Origin: Toxorhynchites rutilus septentrionalis | Taxonomy: Eukaryota; Arthropoda; Insecta; Diptera; Culicidae | NCBI RefSeq assembly: GCF_029784135.1 | Contig: NC_073745.1 | Coordinates: 161,399,335-161,463,334, forward strand | DNA: 64,000 bases | Direction of reading: 5' to 3' | In this document: one piece after another, positions 21,361 to 33,190 of the stretch | Numbering within the stretch: the first letter of the stretch is position 1 | How the letters are laid out: each line of letters opens with the position of its first letter | The notes under the pieces: model-generated | What the model saw: the letters and a program-made list of their open reading frames with translations, nothing else | What the model was told of the DNA's origin: nothing | The model's database searches: none | Made by a program: the position numbers and the translations under genes

Positions 21361-24330
21361 GATTGCAGCATTAGGGAAGACTGTTGTCTGCTCGCTAGTT
21401 GGTGCGAGACTGAGGTTGACTATTTTACTTTACCTTGATTATTTTATAGAGCTTGAGCTTCAGTTTGGGTAGACTGTACACTTCGTAGTTGCTTTCCGTG
21501 ATTGACCTGAACAAGCGAAATTGCACAAAGAATACACTGAATGACGCTTGGGAGGAACAAATCATTCCCATTGTGCAAGCATCGGTGATTCGAACTTTGA
21601 ATAGACAATGACGACGCCGACACATCCTTACAGTCACCAGGGGGAGGGAAGAAATGTCTGTATGATACAAAAACACTGTATGAAACAAAACACAGTCAGA
21701 AATTCGACTCGAAACAGGTAACATTTTGTAACACATCGGAAAACAAAATCATCCTTTATTTATTTTCATATTTTAAATCTGTCAGTCCCAGTGATCAACG
21801 TTTTCCTAACAAAAACTTCAGTGTTTATAAATTAGCAAAATTTGTATTATGGTACATAAACAAGAACCTAATTACAACAATCAATATACACAGACTATAA
21901 ATGTGAGAAATGAGTAAATCATTTCGATATGGAAACGGATGACCTACACGAATTGTAAGCATGAAATAAAGAAATCACAATTTCCTCTCGAATGATCATA
22001 AATCCAATTTAAATTTCGAACCAATCCAAACAAAGCTTTCAAAATGGCTGTAGAATTTCAATGAAAGTATGTGGCTTATGTTGCCGACAAAGCAGTGGAT
22101 TTGTCGTGAACACGGTCCAAGTTTCTTTCCCTTCTAAGAACACCCACAAGTTAAACAAAAAGCTCTCCGAAATGTTCATCCCAGTGGGCTAAACATAGTG
22201 CCTGGTTTATTTTCTCCGAATTGCAAAGGGTACACTGGAGCAGGCAATGCAGTAGCTTTTATTTGTGGCACAAATTTTTAACTAAATTTGATTACACAAA
22301 AAAAAAACAATCCGTCGGGAAAGAAAACCATCGCTTTGCTGCTGTTATAAAGTGGTGCTTGAAAGTTGGGAAACGTGGTACATACGGTAGGCTAGCCTTG
22401 GTACGGTACCAACAGGAAGCAATGATGTTTAATCGTCTCGTACAAAGTGTTATGCAATTGTCGGAATGCCAAGACCAGCGCGCCATCACTAGTAATAGAA
22501 AAGTTATTGTTTTGCTAGTAAATGTCTTGTGGGTTTCTTATTTAACAAAACCGGCTGATGTGGGTAAATTTTCTCAGACTGGAGCCTAGCTAGTTTCGTG
22601 GTTCAGTCTGATGTGTTCCTTCGTTCGTTGGGTGCCGTGCAAAATGTTTGTACCCAACACTGGAAAATTTTCGGTCCGTTTTACTGCGTATCAAGCCCTG
22701 CAATCTGGTTGTTAATACTTCAATGTAACCGCAAATTATTAGAAAACCACAAATTACATAACGAAATGTGTGGTAACTCGCTAACTTTAAATCATGTGGA
22801 TGTGGATCGCCTGAGAAAACAGAAGTTTGGGAGGGCAATTCAACCTAGATTGTTAAAATTACAGAAGAAGATAGCAAGCATGCGTTCAAAGGAATTTGTA
22901 ATGATGACGATGACATTATCATTGAACATATTTTTTAAGAACAGATAACGGCCGTCTAAAATCGATTTTGCCAAGAAAACTTGATTAAAGCTGTACACAT
23001 ATATCAGCGATTCAATAATTAGATGCGAACCAAGATAAAATTTACTTACGTCATCGGATACAGTAATAATAAGGTAATCAATCAAATGCATCCGCTGCTA
23101 AAGCTAAAGACACTTCTCAAGTGTCTAATCGCGAGCCCATCATGTGATTACTGTTTGTCAAGTCCAGTCGCAATATACACAGTGCAAAACATCAAACGTT
23201 CAATCTGTCACTAGGGCGATGACAAGCGAAAAACACCTCGCATTCACTGCGGGCTTTATTGAGAAGCTTTCAGCATGTTGCCGGGAAATTCCAACGTCAC
23301 GCTCTCTCAAGTCCAATAATGCAAATAGAGGCCCATTGCCACCACATTCCGCTAAGATTAATTTGACGTGTCCGTACGGAAGCGGTTTCGCTGTGTATTT
23401 TCACATGTGGGCGGTTGTGGAAGATAGCAGCCGGCGGGTGGTAATTTCGTCTTTTTCGCCCCTCCGCTGTGAAGGATGTGCTCTGATGTGGGTGTGTGTG
23501 CCTATACATGTACATATCTCTATGCCCCTGCTGCATCTCCTTCAATTTAGGCGTCGTCGGTAGCGAAAGCATGCTCTTTATGCTAGCATATACGTGGAGC
23601 ATACAATCTCATTTTGCAAAAACCGCAACGCCACTACCCGAGGTCTGGCCTGGCACAGAGACATTCCAGGATTTTCTTCGCCAAAATTAATTATTCAGCA
23701 TTTTCAATGAGATTTTAGCATATGATTAGCTTCTGGCTGTAACAAATTGGATTATAAATGTTTCATAGCTCTTGTACAGTAGTAAAATTAACGAGTACAT
23801 ATGTTCATTACAGAGAGTGAAATAATACCCACGGCTCGCTCGGTTCCGACTGCAACCATGCCACACTTTGATGTATGTTTTTGGTTATCCGAAGCTGCGG
23901 GTTTCATTTTGAGACTTCGTACCTCTATCACAAAGCTTCTTGAAGGGTGTTTCATGTATCAATTCAATTCAAAACCAATAGAAAAGTAAAATTTTGAATC
24001 TGGTACAATTCTCAATATCCATAGTTGCTAAGGCTGGAAGATAATGTTAGAAACGATAAAATCGTATTTTAAAATCTGCCTTTCTGTCTTTCTATAGCGT
24101 TTCGGCAAGTGAAGCAAATTCTCATCTATTGAATTAAAAAAAATGGTAATTGGCTTGTACTTCACAAAAAATATGAGAACAATGAAACCGGAATAATTTT
24201 TATTAAAATACATCTGTACAATTTTGGGTTCGAATTCGCTACGGGATGCGAATTCATGCTGGATTCGATTGGTGTCAGCACCGTAGTGAAGTCTTCGAAG
24301 GACAACTAGAAATTGTCGATTTGACGGTAG
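21361..24330. other. Unassigned 3-kb stretch
   Basis: No recognised family. Two open frames deserve a note: 22598-22948 (plus, 116 residues, Lys/Arg-rich second half) and 23144-23563 (plus, 139 residues). Neither shows a motif I know. The zone 23270-23650 is less AT-rich than its surroundings, so a host exon or regulatory region is possible but not shown. Around 24180-24330 a minus-strand frame could be decayed BEL/Pao integrase, at low confidence. Confidence 0.4.
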
Positions 24331-24778
24331 AGTAATGCGGGGCAAAAGTGCGCATCTAACTGTTGTCGTCCAATAACTCTTGAAATAAAAGCAAATAAAA
24401 TTCCGTTTGCTTACCAAATTGTAACTATATATATTACTTTCGAAACGTAGTACAAGCATTTCTCGAGTTGTGTTTGTAATTGGACAAATACCTATTTTAA
24501 TCCAAAAAATTACTTAGCACTTATTGGATTGAACTTCTGAGATAACTTATACCAAAAATAAATGTTTTATCATCAGAAGCGGGAGAAGCATCATTACTAA
24601 AGAGGGTAGGCACCATCCAGTAGGCAGGAGTTCTGTGTGTTCTGTGTTTTTTTATGGGTGGAGAAGAGTGGGTGTTATAGTCGAACATACCACGTGGAAA
24701 CTTTTTTGGGAGGAAGGAGACAATATAAGATATCCGAAAATGTCCAACATTTTAAACAGAATTCGTTTTTATTAACAA

Positions 24779-25190
24779 ACTAGCTGACTCAGCGAACTTC
24801 GTCACACCCACAATTGATATATTGATATAAATCATTTCGAACACTCAAGTTCCCACAGAAATTATTTTTATGTACGTAATCTATACTCGCGGTATATAAT
24901 TTCTTTTTTGACATACAAACCTGATGCAGACTATGAGGCATCAATCCTGATACTGACTGTTCAAATCCGTGGCTCCGTTCTTGAGTTAAATCGTGAGGAA
25001 CGGACACCAAATCATTTTTATTTACATAGATCAAGTTTATAAATACATAGTTTCGTTCACTTGATTTATTTGAAACTCATTGTTGAAAAAAAAAACAATA
25101 TACGAAACATAACCGTTATTGAATTGAATGCATGGTGAAAATAAAAACATTTTTCATTTGAAATTCATTTTGAATTATTTTTAAGGAGTT
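24779..25190 (-). mobile_element. Helitron-like 3' end fragment
   Basis: On the minus strand the sequence runs to ACGAAGTTCGCTGAGTCAGC and CTAG at about 24779, like the ends at 43210 and 51694 (GAACGAAGTTTGCCG, then CAGCTAG). CTAG termini without target duplication fit Helitrons. The right boundary is not visible, so the 25190 limit is a guess. Confidence 0.5.
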
Positions 25191-25204
25191 GTTTATTTTT
25201 ATTC

Positions 25205-25690
25205 CTCATCTTGGATTTCGGTTCTGAGGATTCCGACGCTTTACCCTTGAGCGCTGTTGTGGGGTTCGAAGAGACAGACGGTGGTTCCACATGAAGCTAG
25301 AAGCCCAATCTCTTCCTGCTAGTTTTGAAACTTTGTTGAATTCGTACTGGAGGTTGTTGGCTTCCGAAAAATCGAACGCCATGCGCCGTAAATCTTTGTA
25401 AATCTTTGAGTCATACCATAGAAAACTTTGTACAGTAGCCTGCAGATCCTCAGACTGCTCACTCGTAAATACCTATCTGAACCGCACTAGGTGCTCGCTG
25501 ACACATTCCAGCAGAAGTAGAAATGTCAATAAAAGAAGATTCATGAATCACTTTCTGATATGAGCCTTTTCCTCAGAGTTGATTCAGAAATACCGAGGTC
25601 TGCCGCAATCCGACACTTCGAGATCCCCTCCCAAAGCCTCCGTCGCACCATTTGAGCATTTCTAGAGTGCATTTCTTCAAATCAGTTTTC
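25205..25690 (-). pseudogene. Pogo-like transposase, DNA-binding half
   Basis: Read leftward from about 25690: AQMVRRRLWEGISKCRIAAD and LGISESTLRKRL, a psq-type helix-turn-helix. After a frame change come LRRMAFDFSEANNLQYEFNK and LAGRDWASSFMWNHRLSLR, the CENP-B-type second helix-turn-helix (compare the family pattern FNK..LAG.DW...F......LSLR). Several stops lie between. The catalytic domain is missing. The 1001-bp duplication junction at 25344 cuts through NNLQY. Confidence 0.75.
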
Positions 25691-27345
25691 TTCTCGTGGG
25701 TCCCGTTGAAAATTTAGTTGAAAACATTTTATAAATTGTTTTCAGAGCAAAACGTTAGTGCGAGCTTTTACCCCACAGCCCCACAGCACCTTTGCCCCAG
25801 AAGCAATTTTTGATCCAATCGAATTTCTTAAAAAAGTTCTTGAACTTTTTCACAAATACGAACACGCACTATCATCTACTATAGAATGAAGGTTTCCTTG
25901 ACAGTGTAGTTTCGAACTTTCCAATTATTTTAGCTAAGTAAATCGTCATCTCCAAAACTGAAAAAGTAAGATCAAAACATCGCAAAACACTTTTTACCTC
26001 ACAATTTTTTGCCACTTTCATGAAGTGTATCTTGTTTATATGTGTGAGCTGCTGGTGTAATAATGTATCAAACGACTACACTGTTGTCGAAATTTTATGC
26101 TCGTTTGCTTCAAAATGACCAATGCACACCTTTGCCCCGCTTTACTCTACTGATTGACATTTTGCCATTTTCGCCGCTAACTCCTACAGTCCTCTGAAAT
26201 GTCGACCTTTCGGTGGACTGGAATGTCAAGTGATGCGGTTCGTTTAAGTCTGATAAATCGCCCTTCGTTCTGCTGCATCAAGTATATGTCTTCGAGTAGG
26301 TCACAAGCGCATTGGAAATTTAACCGTTGTCGAAATAAAAGCCGGTACTGGAGGTTGTTGGCTTCCGAAAAATCGAACGCCATGCGCCGTAAATCTTTGT
26401 AAATCTTTGAGTCATACCATAGAAAACTTTGTACAGTAGCCTGCAGATCCTCAGACTGCTCACTCGTAAATACCTATCTGAACCGCACTAGGTGCTCGCT
26501 GACACATTCCAGCAGAAGTAGAAATGTCAATAAAAGAAGATTCATGAATCACTTTCTGATATGAGCCTTTTCCTCAGAGTTGATTCAGAAATACCGAGGT
26601 CTGCCGCAATCCGACACTTCGAGATCCCCTCCCAAAGCCTCCGTCGCACCATTTGAGCATTTCTGGAGTGCATTTCTTCAAATCAGTTTTCTTCTCGTGG
26701 GTCCCGTTGAAAATTTAGTTGAAAACATTTTATAAATTGTTTTCAGAGCAAAACGTTAGTGCGAGCTTTTACCCCACAGCCCCACAGCACCTTTGCCCCA
26801 GAAGCAATTTTTGATCCAATCGAATTTCTTAAAAAAGTTCTTGAACTTTTTCACAAATACGAACACGCACTATCATCTACTATAGAATGAAGGTTTCCTT
26901 GACAGTGTAGTTTCGAACTTTCCAATTATTTTAGCTAAGTAAATCGTCATCTCCAAAACTGAAAAAGTAAGATCAAAACATCGCAAAACACTTTTTACCT
27001 CACAATTTTTTGCCACTTTCATGAAGTGTATCTTGTTTATATGTGTGAGCTGCTGGTGTAATAATGTATCAAACGACTACACTGTTGTCGAAATTTTATG
27101 CTCGTTTGCTTCAAAATGACCAATGCACACCTTTGCCCCGCTTTACTCTACTGATTGACATTTTGCCATTTTCGCCGCTAACTCCTACAGTCCTCTGAAA
27201 TGTCGACCTTTCGGTGGACTGGAATGTCAAGTGATGCGGTTCGTTTAAGTCTGATAAATCGCCCTTCGTTCTGCTGCATCAAGTATATGTCTTCGAGTAG
27301 GTCACAAGCGCATTGGAAATTTAACCGTTGTCGAAATAAAAGCCG
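25344..27345. repeat. Nearly perfect 1001-bp tandem duplication
   Basis: Unit 1 is 25344-26344 and unit 2 is 26345-27345. The copies look identical apart from very few differences (for example TTTCTAGAGTGC near 25660 against TTTCTGGAGTGC near 26661). Each unit holds part of the pogo-like transposase, its right inverted repeat and about 170 bp of BEL/Pao sequence. The centre junction creates a fused frame. Either a very recent duplication or an assembly artefact. Confidence 0.93.
26345..26690 (-). pseudogene. Pogo-like transposase fragment, duplicated copy
   Basis: The second copy of the helix-turn-helix region, identical in content to 25344-25689. At its left edge the frame MAFDFSEANNLQY runs straight into BEL/Pao-derived RLLFRQRLNFQC of unit 1 (down to 26177), a chimera made by the duplication junction. 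Confidence 0.75.
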
Positions 27346-27735
27346 GTTGGCCCTTCGCAACGGCCAAAGCTCCTCGAAGAATGCATTTGCTTGGCGTTCA
27401 TAAGGCGAAAATCTCGCGAATATGTGATAGGTGCAATGATTAGCTTTCGTCGCTCGTTCTATTTTGAGGATACTTAGGAAGTCGATAATAGGCTTTTCTT
27501 CCGGAACCTGCGACAACCATGTAATTAGCCAAAAAGTCGTCTAGAGACAAGATGATACAAGATACGCCGGGTTGTCCTTTCTAGCAACATGATTCCATAA
27601 TGCTTCATGCGTCGAGCATTGAGTTTCTGATACGTGGTTCGCTACAAATGTTTTTCGGGTGCCAGTGCCAAATGTGGTTCCTGACATAGCTGGTGGATAA
27701 TTTTGAGGAAGATTACTCTCTGAAGCCACCAATTG
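27178..27735 (-). pseudogene. BEL/Pao pol fragment (after RNase H)
   Basis: On the minus strand the first part includes TRKTFVANHVSETQ and LWNHVARKDNPAYLVS, matching the BEL/Pao signature KTFVANRVSEIQ and the NPADxxSRG block that follow RNase H. A stop and a frame change come next, then SQVPEEKPIIDF and a 112-residue frame to 27178 with ANAFFEELWPLRRANRL. The last 168 bp are repeated at 26177-26344 by the tandem duplication. No integrase or LTR is adjacent. Confidence 0.75.
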
Positions 27736-28049
27736 TTGCTCTTAGCTTTGACGAAGATGAAGGGTAATAAGGCCCTTTACCAGACGCTTACGGGAGGCCA
27801 GATCACATAGAGCGCACAACTGAAGGGATGCCACGTCTTCGGGAATTTGACCTAGCAGAGCCAGCTAGAGGGAGAAAATTAGGAGAGGAGAAGGGATGAA
27901 TAGGAAAAATATGAATTGGAGGATTTCGGATCTTTCTGATCCGAAATGACTTCTCCTTTGTGGTCTTTGATATAAATGACGATTCGCCTTGCATGATTTC
28001 AAGAGTGGTCGGATTGAGAGTCCTTCTTTTAGTAACAATTTAGCTCTTT
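27736..28049. other. Unassigned spacer
   Basis: Contains a short inverted repeat, TTTCGGATC then GATCCGAAA, near 27924-27947. Otherwise nothing recognised; it may be further BEL/Pao decay. Confidence 0.4.
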
Positions 28050-28700
28050 TACAGTTATGGGCACCACCAAAAATCCACTACTATTTGAAATAAATGTGTT
28101 CCAATATTAAAAGCTTTTTTCAAATTTTTCGGTATTCCAGTCAATACTATGGAAAAGTAGGTAATTAGACGATCATTTCAGTATCGTTGATTTGTTTTTT
28201 TAAGAAAAACAAAAAATGACTTTAGTTCCTAAATGCGTACTTTTGGGGTATGGCATGGAAAATCAACTTGCGAAAATTTGTTTTGTTTATCGATGTACTC
28301 TCTGTTTTGATAGCTGTTTGTACATCTGACACAAAATAATTTCGGTAGCTGTTTTGTTAACTTTTGGTGCGTGTTATCAACGATGAGGAAGTTTCCGGAA
28401 AATGGATGGAAAGCAAATCTCAACACAGGTCACACATTTGATTGTGTGTGACTTCCAGCGCAAGGAGTCTCAACGATACATTGCTAGGAAGTATGGGGTA
28501 GGCCGTGGTGCGTTTCAGTTGGTTATTCGGAAGCATCAAATGCTCGGAAGTGTGGTCGATCGACCTGGAAAAAGACCAAAACGTAAGACGACCAAAACGG
28601 ACACGCTCATCATCCGGGATGTAAAAAATCCACGAACGACCATTCGGGCGATGAAAGAATGGTTCGATCTGGACCTCGCCAGTCGCACCACTCGATAATG
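28050..28700 (+). mobile_element. Tc1-like element, 5' part only
   Basis: CAGTTATGGGCACCACC after TA at 28050-28051 looks like the outer end of a Tc1-type inverted repeat. The transposase start follows at 28402. No matching right repeat was found and the catalytic part is absent, so only the 5' portion is present. Confidence 0.55.
28402..28698 (+). pseudogene. Tc1-like transposase, N-terminal domain
   Basis: A 98-residue frame from MDGKQISTQVTHLIVC. RKYGVGRGAFQLVIRKHQ and GSVVDRPGKRPKRKTTK reproduce the paired-like bipartite DNA-binding region with its GRPR-type linker. LIIRDVKNPRTTIRAMKE matches the second helix-turn-helix. It stops at TGA-free sequence ending with a TAA at 28696-28698, and nothing with DDE catalytic residues follows. 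Confidence 0.75.
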
Positions 28701-29356
28701 CTTGGTGGAACGGTACGCACGCACGCAAGCGCAAGCATCCTAATTCTTTCTTTGTTTATTGCTTCTTGGTTATTACACCCTAAGCGAGCTCTTCGGGATT
28801 TATCCCGACCTTCATTATTTACAAGCAAAGATAAGCTCCATGATGCCTAAACGGATCCTTATGCTGTCTGCTGTTTGTTTGTTTTATTCCTCTCCTTTTC
28901 GGTGGGTTATCTCTAGTCAGAGAAATGACGTGATCTTGCGTCACTTTGATGAATTTCGGATTTAAGAAGATAACGTCCACGCTCTTGTGCGTACTAACTA
29001 CCACTGTATATTTTTATCAGCCTTTCACTTAAATACTAGTTTACAATTCTTAGCTTAACTCTACACGAAATAATTGCTGTTTGTTACTGGGCGGAGCATC
29101 GCACAGGGAAATGGTGAAAGTGGAAAATGAAAGAGATAGAATGAGGACGGAGAAATATTGTTGTGTTTGCAAACAGGTTTCCGCTTTGCTTACACAAACA
29201 TGACTCAAGTAGGTCGAGAAATAAAACATCTGGCGCTTGCGTTTGTTCACATGACGTGTTTATTTCTTTTGTGGGAAAAGAAACTTTTAGGTAGTGAACA
29301 TCACTAAATTTTGTGGCACGAAAAATGAAGCCAAGACATCTTGAGGCTTTGGTAGT
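28701..29356. other. Unassigned sequence
   Basis: No family recognised; several short open frames on both strands are without motif support. Confidence 0.4.
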
Positions 29357-29423
29357 TATACGAGGGCAGTCCGATAAGTACTAAGCTTACAAAAAAAAAT
29401 TTTTGGAAAAGTGGCGATTTATT

Positions 29424-29685
29424 TCTCAACATAGTCTCCTTTTAACTCGATACACTTGACCCAGCGATGTTCCAACTTCTTTCATCCATCTGAGAAATAC
29501 TTTTTTTTGAGATCTGCAAAGTAGGCCTCCGTGGCGGCGATTGCCTCCTCATTCAGCTCAAATTTCAGCTCGGCGTGTGACTTTTTCAAGTTTGGAAACA
29601 AAAAAAAGTCACACGGGGCCAAACCTGGAGAATACGGTGGATGGGGTAGCAGTTTGTAGTGCAATTGCGACGACGGAATTTCCAT
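29424..29685 (-). pseudogene. Mariner transposase, C-terminal part
   Basis: LLPHPPYSPGLAPCDFFLFP carries the third catalytic position in its usual context, though Gly replaces the Asp of the common SPDLAP; the later Asp in APCD is kept. NEEAIAATEAYFADLKKKYF follows, a stop interrupts, and KKLEHRWVKCIELKGDYVEK closes the protein as in mariners of this group. It ends about 65 bp from the inverted repeat. It begins exactly where the inserted element starts. Confidence 0.88.
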
Positions 29686-30071
29686 TTTTGACGTAGAACT
29701 ACGTCTTTCATTAAGGGTGCAAAATCAGAAAACAGGTCACGTTTTTATGAAATAAGGTAACGTTAGTAACTATTTTTGCAGTGAACGGATTCTGGCGATT
29801 TACATACCAAACGAATCGGAAATTCCCTAAGATTTGTTTGATATGCTATATATTATATTACAATTCCATAATTTGTATATAGTTTAAATTGGTGAAAATT
29901 GGAAGCATTCCCATTTCCTCATACATTTGTTCTGTCCATTTGTGCACTTTCTCGAACAGAGCTGTCAATAACGAGCAACTTATCGACGAGCAACGAAGGG
30001 GAAGTCGTAAGATGTAAAGTCTCCGTGAACAAAGGAAAAATAGAAGAACGAAGGGGAATATTTGCCTAGAG

Positions 30072-30106
30072 TATAAACAGTGGATCTTGCTGAGGCAAAC
30101 TTCATT
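30072..30106 (+). promoter_or_regulatory. Probable RNA polymerase II core promoter
   Basis: TATAAA at 30072-30077 and the initiator TTCATTC with its A at 30104, 32 bases downstream of the first T. This spacing suits an arthropod core promoter. It lies about 390 bp inside the element and reads toward its hairpin end. Similar downstream sequence (TTCGTGAGGACA) recurs on the minus strand near 63545-63560. Confidence 0.5.
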
Positions 30107-30514
30107 CTTCGTGAGGACACTGACTGGACAACACCGTTGCTGGGCGAGCTGGATCGCTCGTTCTTCCTTGTTTTGTGCCATCATATGCCTTAGTTTCAGA
30201 CTGAGCTGTGGACGCGACCAAATTACTCACTCGCTGACGTCTCTGGCATTGCATCAAACTGACGCCATTGCATTAAAGTTCTGAGCTACATAATTGTGTG
30301 GGGAATCATCAAGCTAGGCTATCGTCAGCTCACCAAGAGAATAAATGTTCTGGAATTTTGTTAGTGATTTGGTTTCGCATGACGATATCAAAACTCTCTC
30401 CACAAACGATGACAGCTAAGCTAATCTAGACTGGTAATGATAACAGAAAGGACTTCTGTTGAGAAGAGCGCAAAACAGAGATAAGTGTGTGTATATTTAG
30501 TTGCTTAAAGCCAT

Positions 30515-30516
<2 letters not shown>

Positions 30517-30551
<35 letters not shown>
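30517..30551. repeat. (TA)n microsatellite
   Basis: About 17 uninterrupted AT units. Confidence 0.95.
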
Positions 30552-30556
<5 letters not shown>

Positions 30557-31639
30557 GTGCGTACATGCGTGCTTCATAGCCCGTACGTAGAAATAGTGCA
30601 TCTTCGGTACGCTGAAACCCCATTCGTAATGATAAATATAAACAAGGAGGGAAGATAGCGGGAGGGAATTATTTACGCTAGGGTATTAGTAATGATTCTC
30701 TGTTGGGGCAAATATTCAGTCTTTTTCCGAGCAGTTAACATTGTTTGTTTTCGTTGGTGCCTTTGACATTGCATCAATGCATTGAACTGAAGCTATGGTG
30801 AAGCAGGTGTTAAGGTTGTGCACCAAAAAATTATTTGGGGAATACCATCTTATTAAATAAGTTATAATAAGTCATAAATTTATTTGGGTTCGCGTGCAGA
30901 TAGAGTTTATTTCGCTTATTTAGTAACCATGAAAGTATATGTCGTTCTGGAATTTCGTATGTGATTTGGTTTCGCTAGCCAGTAGCAAAACTTTCTCCAC
31001 TAAGGATGACAGCTGCTCTTATCTCGAGCATGCATTGTTCTGCGAGCACAAGAATGAATCATCAAACAATTATCGTCAAATGATTCTACAAAAAAAAACA
31101 TTTCAGGGTAACCAAACTGGCAGAATGGTTATTTCAAAATTTTCGTAGCATTATAAAATTATATCTGCAGTTATAAACAAGCGACTTGAATTAAACTACA
31201 ACGTAGTTTTACGTCAACAATGCGGTCGTGTCTTGAACACAACCTCCTATAATTTTTTCTATTTTTATAAAATTCGCGGACACGCCCGCTTCCACACCCG
31301 ATCAAAACAAAATTACGAGTCCGATTCGGCTGAAATTTTGACACGTTTACGAGAATGTACTACACGATAAGTAATCTCTCTTGCGATACTGACACCATCG
31401 GGCGATGAGGCAAAGTACTTATCGGACCGCCCTCGTATAACATACATGATCTCTGAAGGTTAGACTACAATCTAGGAGTATGCCCGAATTCATTTGTTGG
31501 CATTCAGACTCATCCGATTAGTTGAGCACCATTTAGAGAAAATATCAGGTTCTCCTTAAAGAAAAAGTGCGTCATTTGGACAGGTTATTACACAGTACAG
31601 TTTGAAGTCTAAGGTTCACATCATTCAGTTACAGCAAAA

Positions 31640-32815
31640 ACAAGAGATGTACGATATGGCTGCCCTGTGGAACACCTAATGTGACTGAGAATGGTTCCGA
31701 TATTGTATCACCATTTTTAACAGTTATTGAACGACCAAACAGATAAGAATTGAGCCAGCCGAGTAGCGAATTAGAACAACCGAGACGTTCGAGTTTTGCT
31801 ATCAAAATTTCATGATTGAGTTTATCGAAGGCTGCTGAAAAATCCGTATGGATAGCATCGACCTGCTTCCGATCTTCATTTGTTGTAATGATGAAGGATG
31901 CGTAGGTGAGCAGATTGGTGCAGGTCGATCTTTTGGGCATGAATCCATGTTGAGCATCAGAAACGTAGTCCAAACAGTTATGAGAAAATCCAAAACAGTA
32001 AACTTGAATAACTTTGACGTAGCACACAAAGCAGCAATTCTTTCATAGTTGGAAATCTCACGATTGTCACACTTTTTATACACTAAGAAAACGAAATATC
32101 TTTTTCACAAACTCGGGAATGATCCTGATGATAAAGAGCGATTGAAAATAGTTACCAAGTGTAGTGAGATAGCAGATCTACACCTTTTTAAAGCGTATAC
32201 CATCTGGACCCGGGTTAGTGGAACATTTTAAACGAGCGCAACTGGATTGTTTGGAAGAGAAGAAGCTTCCTTGCTCTCCAGGTTCATCGTTGTGGGAAGA
32301 CCTAACTTTTTCTGTTGTTCGTCGATTCGAGACCAGAATTTTTGAGGGTTGAGTGTGAGATTCTGTTGGATTCTATGCAAATATGAATTGAACAGTTTTT
32401 TGTTAAGCCATTCGTATTTATTGTTGCAAGCGAGATAATACGTTCGTCCATGAGAATTTTGGTTTCGTCAGGGTTTTTTCAATGACAAATGTCTTGATCG
32501 ACTCCAGACCTTGACTGGTATGATGGATAAATTATAATCTGAGTGTATATCCCGTTTATCGGTCACCAAAACAGTTATGGTGTAAATGTCATAAAGCAGA
32601 TGAAGGTCTGAACGAAGCCAGAAATAAAAAGTAAAGGCATTCGTATTCGAGCGCTTACATCGAACAGTTGGTTTTACTTTAATAAGTGAGAAAGAATCTA
32701 ACAAGTGACGACGAGGAAAAAGGTCGCCGAGGAGAAAGGACGGCAGGGAATCATTTTCAATTGTTATTGTACATTTTTGTACAATTGAAACAGAATTTAA
32801 AAGCATTGCAGCCCA
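31640..32815 (-). pseudogene. Jockey-like LINE fragment
   Basis: Read leftward: the end of an endonuclease-like domain (HSDYNLSIIP near 32510), a linker (PQKFWSRIDEQQKKLG near 32300), the block NPGPDGI near 32210, then AQHGFMPKRSTCTNL, IHTDFSAAFDKLNHEILI and LGVPQGSH, ending near 31640 before the catalytic YADD box. Stops and at least three frame changes are present. Both ends are cut and no tail is visible. Clade call rests on RT block resemblance. Confidence 0.7.
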
Positions 32816-33190
32816 TAGTCGCCAACGGACGCCATAAATAATAGACTTCTTATTCCTTTGTTATCGGATTGAGGTGTCCTGTCGTAGCTCCTGGTGAGTT
32901 TCCAGCGCTTCCACTTCATCCTTATTATCAGCGCAACCGATCAGGTTTGGATAGTGGCCCGTTTTCGTCGGCTCGTCCTTCTTGAGCAGTGTCGTATCAG
33001 GCTGCAATGCAGCATCAATTGGCGGTTTGTGCGCTCGCCGAAGGATGAAGTCCGCGAGCTGATACAACGATTTCAACCCGAGTCGGCAACAGCTGAGAGG
33101 CGTTTCTGGTGAGTCAGATTTTTTCCTTACATTTTGTGAAGAATTAGTGGCAGTCATTATCTGCGATTTTTTTTTGTTTTACAAATCAAT

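Larger units (their letters stand above)
24331..26153 (-). mobile_element. Pogo/Tigger-like element, degenerate
   Basis: Left end near GTAGAGTAATGCGGGGCAAA (from about 24332) and right end, read on the minus strand, CAGTAGAGTAAAGCGGGGCA (from about 26153) form inverted termini. The minus strand between them carries the N-terminal DNA-binding half of a pogo-like transposase (25205-25690). The DDE half is absent, and a Helitron-like fragment occupies part of its expected place. The right end is duplicated at 27152 by the tandem duplication. Confidence 0.65.
29685..31248 (+). mobile_element. Hairpin-end element, promoter-bearing member
   Basis: Starts TTTTTGACGTAGAACTACGT at 29685 and closes with ACGTAGTTTTACGTCAAC, then a hairpin at 31224-31244 whose minus-strand arms are GGTTGTGTT and GACACGACC around CAA. 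The interior has a TATA/initiator pair near 30072-30106, a long TA run, and two related blocks (30060-30420 and 30640-31020, sharing TTCTGGAATTT and TGATTTGGTTTCGC). No protein is recognised. It belongs to the same family as 39742-41034 by its first 50 bp. Confidence 0.7.
29359..31437 (-). mobile_element. Second mariner, interrupted by a hairpin-end element
   Basis: Left TACGAGGGCAGTCCGATAAG at 29359 and, on the minus strand from 31437, TACGAGGGCGGTCCGATAAG are inverted ends flanked by TA. Minus-strand 5' UTR runs 31437 to about 31265 and includes an ATAGAAAAAATTAT remnant of the usual start. The transposase C-terminus is at 29424-29685. The central part of the transposase is lost and its place is taken by the element at 29685-31248. 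Confidence 0.85.

Noticed and set aside
24028..24330. BEL/Pao integrase on the minus strand
   Set aside because: A few residues look compatible, but no diagnostic motif such as FNPPxxPHxGG is present.
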